Part shown: positions 6,960-9,104 of the stretch, one piece after another
Layout of the letters: every line of letters starts with the position of its first letter
How positions within the stretch are numbered: position 1 is the stretch's first letter
Position numbers and translations under genes: made by a program
NCBI GenBank assembly: GCA_047605865.1
Contig: JASGFC010000038.1
Span: 1 to 9,104, forward strand
Direction: 5' to 3'
Length of the DNA: 9,104 bases
Source of the DNA: JASGDC01 sp047605865
GTDB taxonomy: Bacteria; Actinomycetota; Actinomycetes; Actinomycetales; Micrococcaceae
Notes under the pieces: model-generated
Seen by the model: only the letters and a program-made list of their open reading frames with translations
Told to the model about the DNA's origin: nothing
Database searches by the model: none

Positions 6960-7859
6960 ATGGAAAATAAACAAAATAACCCTAAAATCACTAAGGCAGT
7001 GATTCCAGCAGCAGGCTTGGGTACACGTTTCTTACCAGCCACAAAAGCGATTCCAAAAGAGATGCTACCAGTTGTAGATAAACCAGCTATTCAATACGTC
7101 GTTGAAGAAGCAGTTAATGCAGGTTGTGACGATATCTTAATGATTAACGGTCGTAACAAGGGTAGCCTTGAAGATCACTTTGACCACATGCCTGAACTTG
7201 AAGCAAACTTGAAAGAAAAAGGCAAAGATGAATTGTTAGACAAGGTCAACTATTCTACAGAACTTGCAAATATTCAGTATATTCGTCAAGGTGAACCTAA
7301 AGGTCTAGGGCATGCAGTATTGATGGCAAAGAGTCATATTGGTAATGAATCTTTCGCAGTTCTTTTAGGTGATGATCTCATTGACGAGAACGATACCCTT
7401 CTTAAAGATATGGTTGCTGTAGCAGAAAAGACTGGTGGATCAGTGATTGGTCTCATGGAAGTTGCGCCAGAAGAGATTAGTGCATATGGCTGTGCAGATG
7501 TTTCTGATGAGGATGGTCTGACTAGAATTAACACTATGGTTGAAAAGCCAGATGCTAAAGATGCTCCTTCTAATCTTGCTGTTATTGGTCGCTATGTTCT
7601 AGCACCTGAAGTTTTTTCTGTTTTAGAAAATACCAAGCCAGGTAAAGGTAATGAAATTCAGCTAACTGATGCTTTGAATGAAATGGCTGGAGATAAAAAC
7701 TCTCATGGCGTGTATGGTGTTGTTTTCAAAGGTAATCGTTATGATACTGGAGATAAACTTGAATACATCAAAGCTATTGTCCAGTTAGCATCTAACCGTG
7801 ATGATTTAGGTCCTGGTCTTAATCCTTGGCTTAAAGAGTACGCTTCTAAACTGAACTAA
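6960..7859 (+). CDS. galU: UTP--glucose-1-phosphate uridylyltransferase
   Basis: Makes UDP-glucose from UTP and glucose-1-phosphate for cell-envelope polysaccharide and glycolipid synthesis; cytoplasmic. The 299 residues are typical of bacterial GalU. The nucleotide-binding start AAGLGTRFLPATKAIPKEMLPV covers 17-38. GEPKGLGHAV (111-120), GDDLID (137-142, the metal/nucleotide Asp pair), VEKP (194-197), GNEIQLTDAL (230-239) and GNRYDTGDK (258-266) follow in the expected order. The start is certain: TAA directly precedes the ATG in frame and no other start codon lies before the conserved glycine loop. The acetyltransferase gene begins 4 bp after the stop. The short bacterial type argues against Bifidobacterium, where I recall a longer eukaryote-like enzyme. 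Confidence 0.97.
   Translation: MENKQNNPKITKAVIPAAGLGTRFLPATKAIPKEMLPVVDKPAIQYVVEEAVNAGCDDILMINGRNKGSLEDHFDHMPELEANLKEKGKDELLDKVNYSTELANIQYIRQGEPKGLGHAVLMAKSHIGNESFAVLLGDDLIDENDTLLKDMVAVAEKTGGSVIGLMEVAPEEISAYGCADVSDEDGLTRINTMVEKPDAKDAPSNLAVIGRYVLAPEVFSVLENTKPGKGNEIQLTDALNEMAGDKNSHGVYGVVFKGNRYDTGDKLEYIKAIVQLASNRDDLGPGLNPWLKEYASKLN
6986..7004 (+). repeat. Inverted repeat AATCACT-N5-AGTGATT at the start of galU
   Basis: Two perfect 7-bp arms separated by 5 bp lie within galU codons 9-15, 47 bp from the cyclo-ligase start codon. It could be an operator for the divergent pair or a hairpin early in a leaderless galU mRNA. A 7-bp repeat can occur by chance in 9 kb, and the codons encode the conserved K-I-T-K-A-V-I segment, so function is uncertain. 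Confidence 0.35.
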
Positions 7860-7863
7860 ACAC

Positions 7864-8442
7864 ATGTATTTTAATTATTGGCCTGTGACGCTTCGTCATG
7901 GGCCAATAGTTTTGCGTCCCATTTCTCGGCACGATAGAAAACAATACTATGCTGTAAAGTTCGCAAATAAGCAGTGGCTTCAAGAATGGGAAGCTACTAC
8001 ACCTGAGGGTACTACAGAGTTGCCTTTTAGTGTGCTACGAAAAGTTTTAAATCGTGAAGCTAAACAAGGTAGAATGTTACCTTTTGTCATTGAGCATGAG
8101 GGACAACTCATAGGTCAATTAACGGTGGGAAACATTCAATATGGTTCTGCAAGTTCAGCAAATATCGGCTACTGGATTTCTCAAGAGTTTGCTGGCAGAG
8201 GCTATGTGCCACTAGCTGTGGCAATGGCTGTAGATTATTGCTTTCATGAGCTACTCTTGCATCGAATTGAAGTTCACATTCGTCCAGAGAATCTTAACAG
8301 TTTGCGCGTGGTTCAAAAGTTAGGTTTTCGTGAAGAAGGATACCGCAGGGCCTATTTGCACATTAACGGCAAGTGGGCAGACCATATTTCTTTTGCTTTG
8401 TGCAAAGAAGATGTGCAGGGTTATCTTGTTGATACGCTGTAA
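7864..8442 (+). CDS. rimJ: GNAT-family N-acetyltransferase, RimJ/RimL type
   Basis: Predicted to transfer acetyl from acetyl-CoA to a protein amino group; the RimJ/RimL family acetylates N-termini of ribosomal proteins, but the substrate here is unknown. 192 residues, typical length. The N-terminus WPVTLRHGPIVLRPISRHD (6-24) matches actinobacterial RimJ. The acetyl-CoA loop is in YWISQEFAGRGY (103-114), followed by IEVHIRPENLNSLRVVQKLGF (135-155), the motif B region with the Asn-x-x-Ser contact, and GYRRAYLHINGKWADH (159-174). The start lies 4 bp past the galU stop with no Shine-Dalgarno sequence, so translation probably depends on coupling to galU. In mycobacteria a MoeA/gephyrin-like gene separates galU and rimJ; here it is missing. 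Confidence 0.92.
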   Translation: MYFNYWPVTLRHGPIVLRPISRHDRKQYYAVKFANKQWLQEWEATTPEGTTELPFSVLRKVLNREAKQGRMLPFVIEHEGQLIGQLTVGNIQYGSASSANIGYWISQEFAGRGYVPLAVAMAVDYCFHELLLHRIEVHIRPENLNSLRVVQKLGFREEGYRRAYLHINGKWADHISFALCKEDVQGYLVDTL

Positions 8443-8480
8443 AATTAGGGTTTAAAAATTTTATTTTGCCACCCTTTGAC

Positions 8481-8489
8481 TGATATACT
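8481..8489 (+). promoter_or_regulatory. Extended -10 promoter TGATATACT
   Basis: TGn followed by TATACT is one base off the extended -10 consensus and lies about 80 bp upstream of the last gene, in the gap after the acetyltransferase. An initiation point near 8496 would give a leader of about 70 nt. No matching -35 is seen at the usual distance. TTGACT at 8476-8481 overlaps but has no good -10 at 17 bp. Confidence 0.5.
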
Positions 8490-8491
8490 TT

Positions 8492-8523
8492 AAGAAGATT
8501 ATTTATCTACTTCCCATCTTCTT
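8492..8523 (+). repeat. Inverted repeat AAGAAGAT-N16-ATCTTCTT over the expected transcription start
   Basis: The two 8-bp arms (8492-8499 and 8516-8523) are exact reverse complements. They start 2 bp after the extended -10 element, so they could be a repressor site or a weak 5' leader hairpin. No T-run follows, so it is not a typical intrinsic terminator. Confidence 0.45.
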
Positions 8524-8556
8524 GGATAAATTCTCTTGTACATTGATGTGTGATTG

Positions 8557-8562
8557 AAAAGG
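8557..8562 (+). promoter_or_regulatory. Ribosome binding site favouring the GTG start at 8568
   Basis: AAAAGG lies 5 nt before GTG 8568. The in-frame ATG at 8580 has only an AGG touching it, too close to act as a Shine-Dalgarno sequence. This favours the GTG, without proving it. Confidence 0.45.
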
Positions 8563-8567
8563 TAGTA

Positions 8568-9104
8568 GTGACTTTTAGGATGTCTCAAGTTTCTCAGAAG
8601 ATGCAGGGAAGTAGTTCAGCCCAAATACTTGCTGGTGTTACTTTTGCTCTTGTTTGCGCTACGGTTATTACAGCAATTTTCTCTTTTCGACTTGAAAAAT
8701 CTTTTATTGTTCCAATTATTTTGGCAGTATTAACTATTGTTAGTTTTTTCCTAATGCGTAACGCTAAAAATAATTCTTTAAAAGGTTTGATAGCTGCAGG
8801 TGGTATTGCTTCACTTGCTGGTAATCAAGTAGCACGTCGTAAGAACACAGCAGTTAGTGTTCCACAAGTTGCTCACGCTCCAGAGGCTAATGCCCCTATT
8901 GGATTACGTGTTGCAAAAACAGGTATTCCTGCTTTAACTACAGCAGATGTACAAGCTCAAATAGCGGAAAAAAACTTCACAGAGAAAGCTCCTAAAGTGT
9001 TTACTAATTCCAAAACCTCACAATCATTTCAAACTCCTGCTCAACCACATGCCATTACAGATGTAGACGAATTCATTAAGTCTTTGCGAGAGCCACTTCC
9101 TGTT
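8568..9104 (+). CDS. Two-pass membrane protein, unknown function, 3' end outside the window
   Basis: The frame is open to the window end: 179 residues from GTG 8568, or 175 from ATG 8580. TGA at 8544-8546 closes the frame upstream. From the GTG, a short polar N-terminus precedes two hydrophobic helices at about 20-40 and 46-63 joined by a short loop, then a weakly hydrophobic Gly/Ala stretch (73-85) and a basic patch (ARRK). The rest (from about 93) is Pro/Ala/Thr-rich, polar and probably cytoplasmic and disordered, ending in an acidic-then-basic DVDEFIKSLREP. I do not recognise the family. The gene after rimJ in mycobacteria/corynebacteria (Rv0996 position) encodes the septal membrane protein GlpR/SepX, which also joins membrane helices to a disordered tail, but the N-terminus here does not resemble those proteins and the link is positional only. 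Confidence 0.75.
   Translation, partial: MTFRMSQVSQKMQGSSSAQILAGVTFALVCATVITAIFSFRLEKSFIVPIILAVLTIVSFFLMRNAKNNSLKGLIAAGGIASLAGNQVARRKNTAVSVPQVAHAPEANAPIGLRVAKTGIPALTTADVQAQIAEKNFTEKAPKVFTNSKTSQSFQTPAQPHAITDVDEFIKSLREPLPV

Noticed and set aside
7334..7534. Minus-strand 66-codon open frame inside galU
   Set aside because: Antisense to conserved GalU sequence; Ser-rich shadow frame.
8447..8475. AGGGT ... ACCCT hairpin after the acetyltransferase as a terminator
   Set aside because: Only 5 bp of stem with a 19-nt AT-rich loop and no T-run afterwards.
1..9104. tRNA, rRNA, CRISPR array, insertion sequence, riboswitch or phage attachment site
   Set aside because: No cloverleaf-like segment, no spaced direct repeats, no transposase motif and no long leader that could house a known riboswitch were found by reading both strands.

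Overview
The window reads as an ordinary chromosomal segment of a low-GC actinobacterium (Actinomycetota; by eye around 40% G+C, not computed). The evidence is the gene set and order. A 5-formyltetrahydrofolate cyclo-ligase gene diverges from a 299-residue GalU. GalU is followed by a RimJ-type acetyltransferase whose N-terminus (WPVTLRHG..VLRP) is typical of actinobacteria. A small one-pass membrane protein of the SAF/CpaB type lies downstream of the cyclo-ligase. This matches the mycobacterial/corynebacterial galU neighbourhood, except that the gephyrin/MoeA-like gene usually found between galU and rimJ is absent. I cannot assign a genus.

Layout. From 31 to 5767 (+) guaA (GMP synthetase) is followed after 25 bp by a 1380-codon gene for a DUF4011/superfamily-1 helicase-like protein with a C-terminal REase_MTES_1575/Vsr-like nuclease-type domain. 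From 6939 down to 5833 (-) come the cyclo-ligase and the small SAF-like membrane protein, converging on the helicase-like gene. From 6960 to 8442 (+) lie galU and the acetyltransferase, 4 bp apart. From about 8568 to the window end (+) is the start of a two-pass membrane protein gene, cut by the window edge and preceded by its own promoter-like sequence and an inverted repeat.

The most noteworthy item is the large helicase-like protein. It keeps the full DUF4011-helicase-nuclease order in one long open frame, yet the residues that bind and hydrolyse ATP are replaced: the Walker A lysine is alanine, the Walker B Asp-Glu is Leu-Asn, and the motif III and V signatures are lost. It therefore looks like a maintained pseudo-helicase. 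Its 3' end is also odd. The frame stops at 5767, but another frame continues to 5891 and ends in WYQEQRPPHWE, which resembles C-terminal tails I associate with actinobacterial proteins. This suggests a +1 frameshift, biological or technical.

Regulation. guaA and galU lack a Shine-Dalgarno sequence and have a TATYCT hexamer 6-7 nt before an ATG that cannot be moved upstream, as expected for leaderless mRNAs. The divergent cyclo-ligase and galU start codons are only 20 bp apart. No tRNA, rRNA, CRISPR array, insertion sequence or convincing intrinsic terminator was seen. No stretch above 300 bp lacks a gene; the largest gap is 8443-8567.
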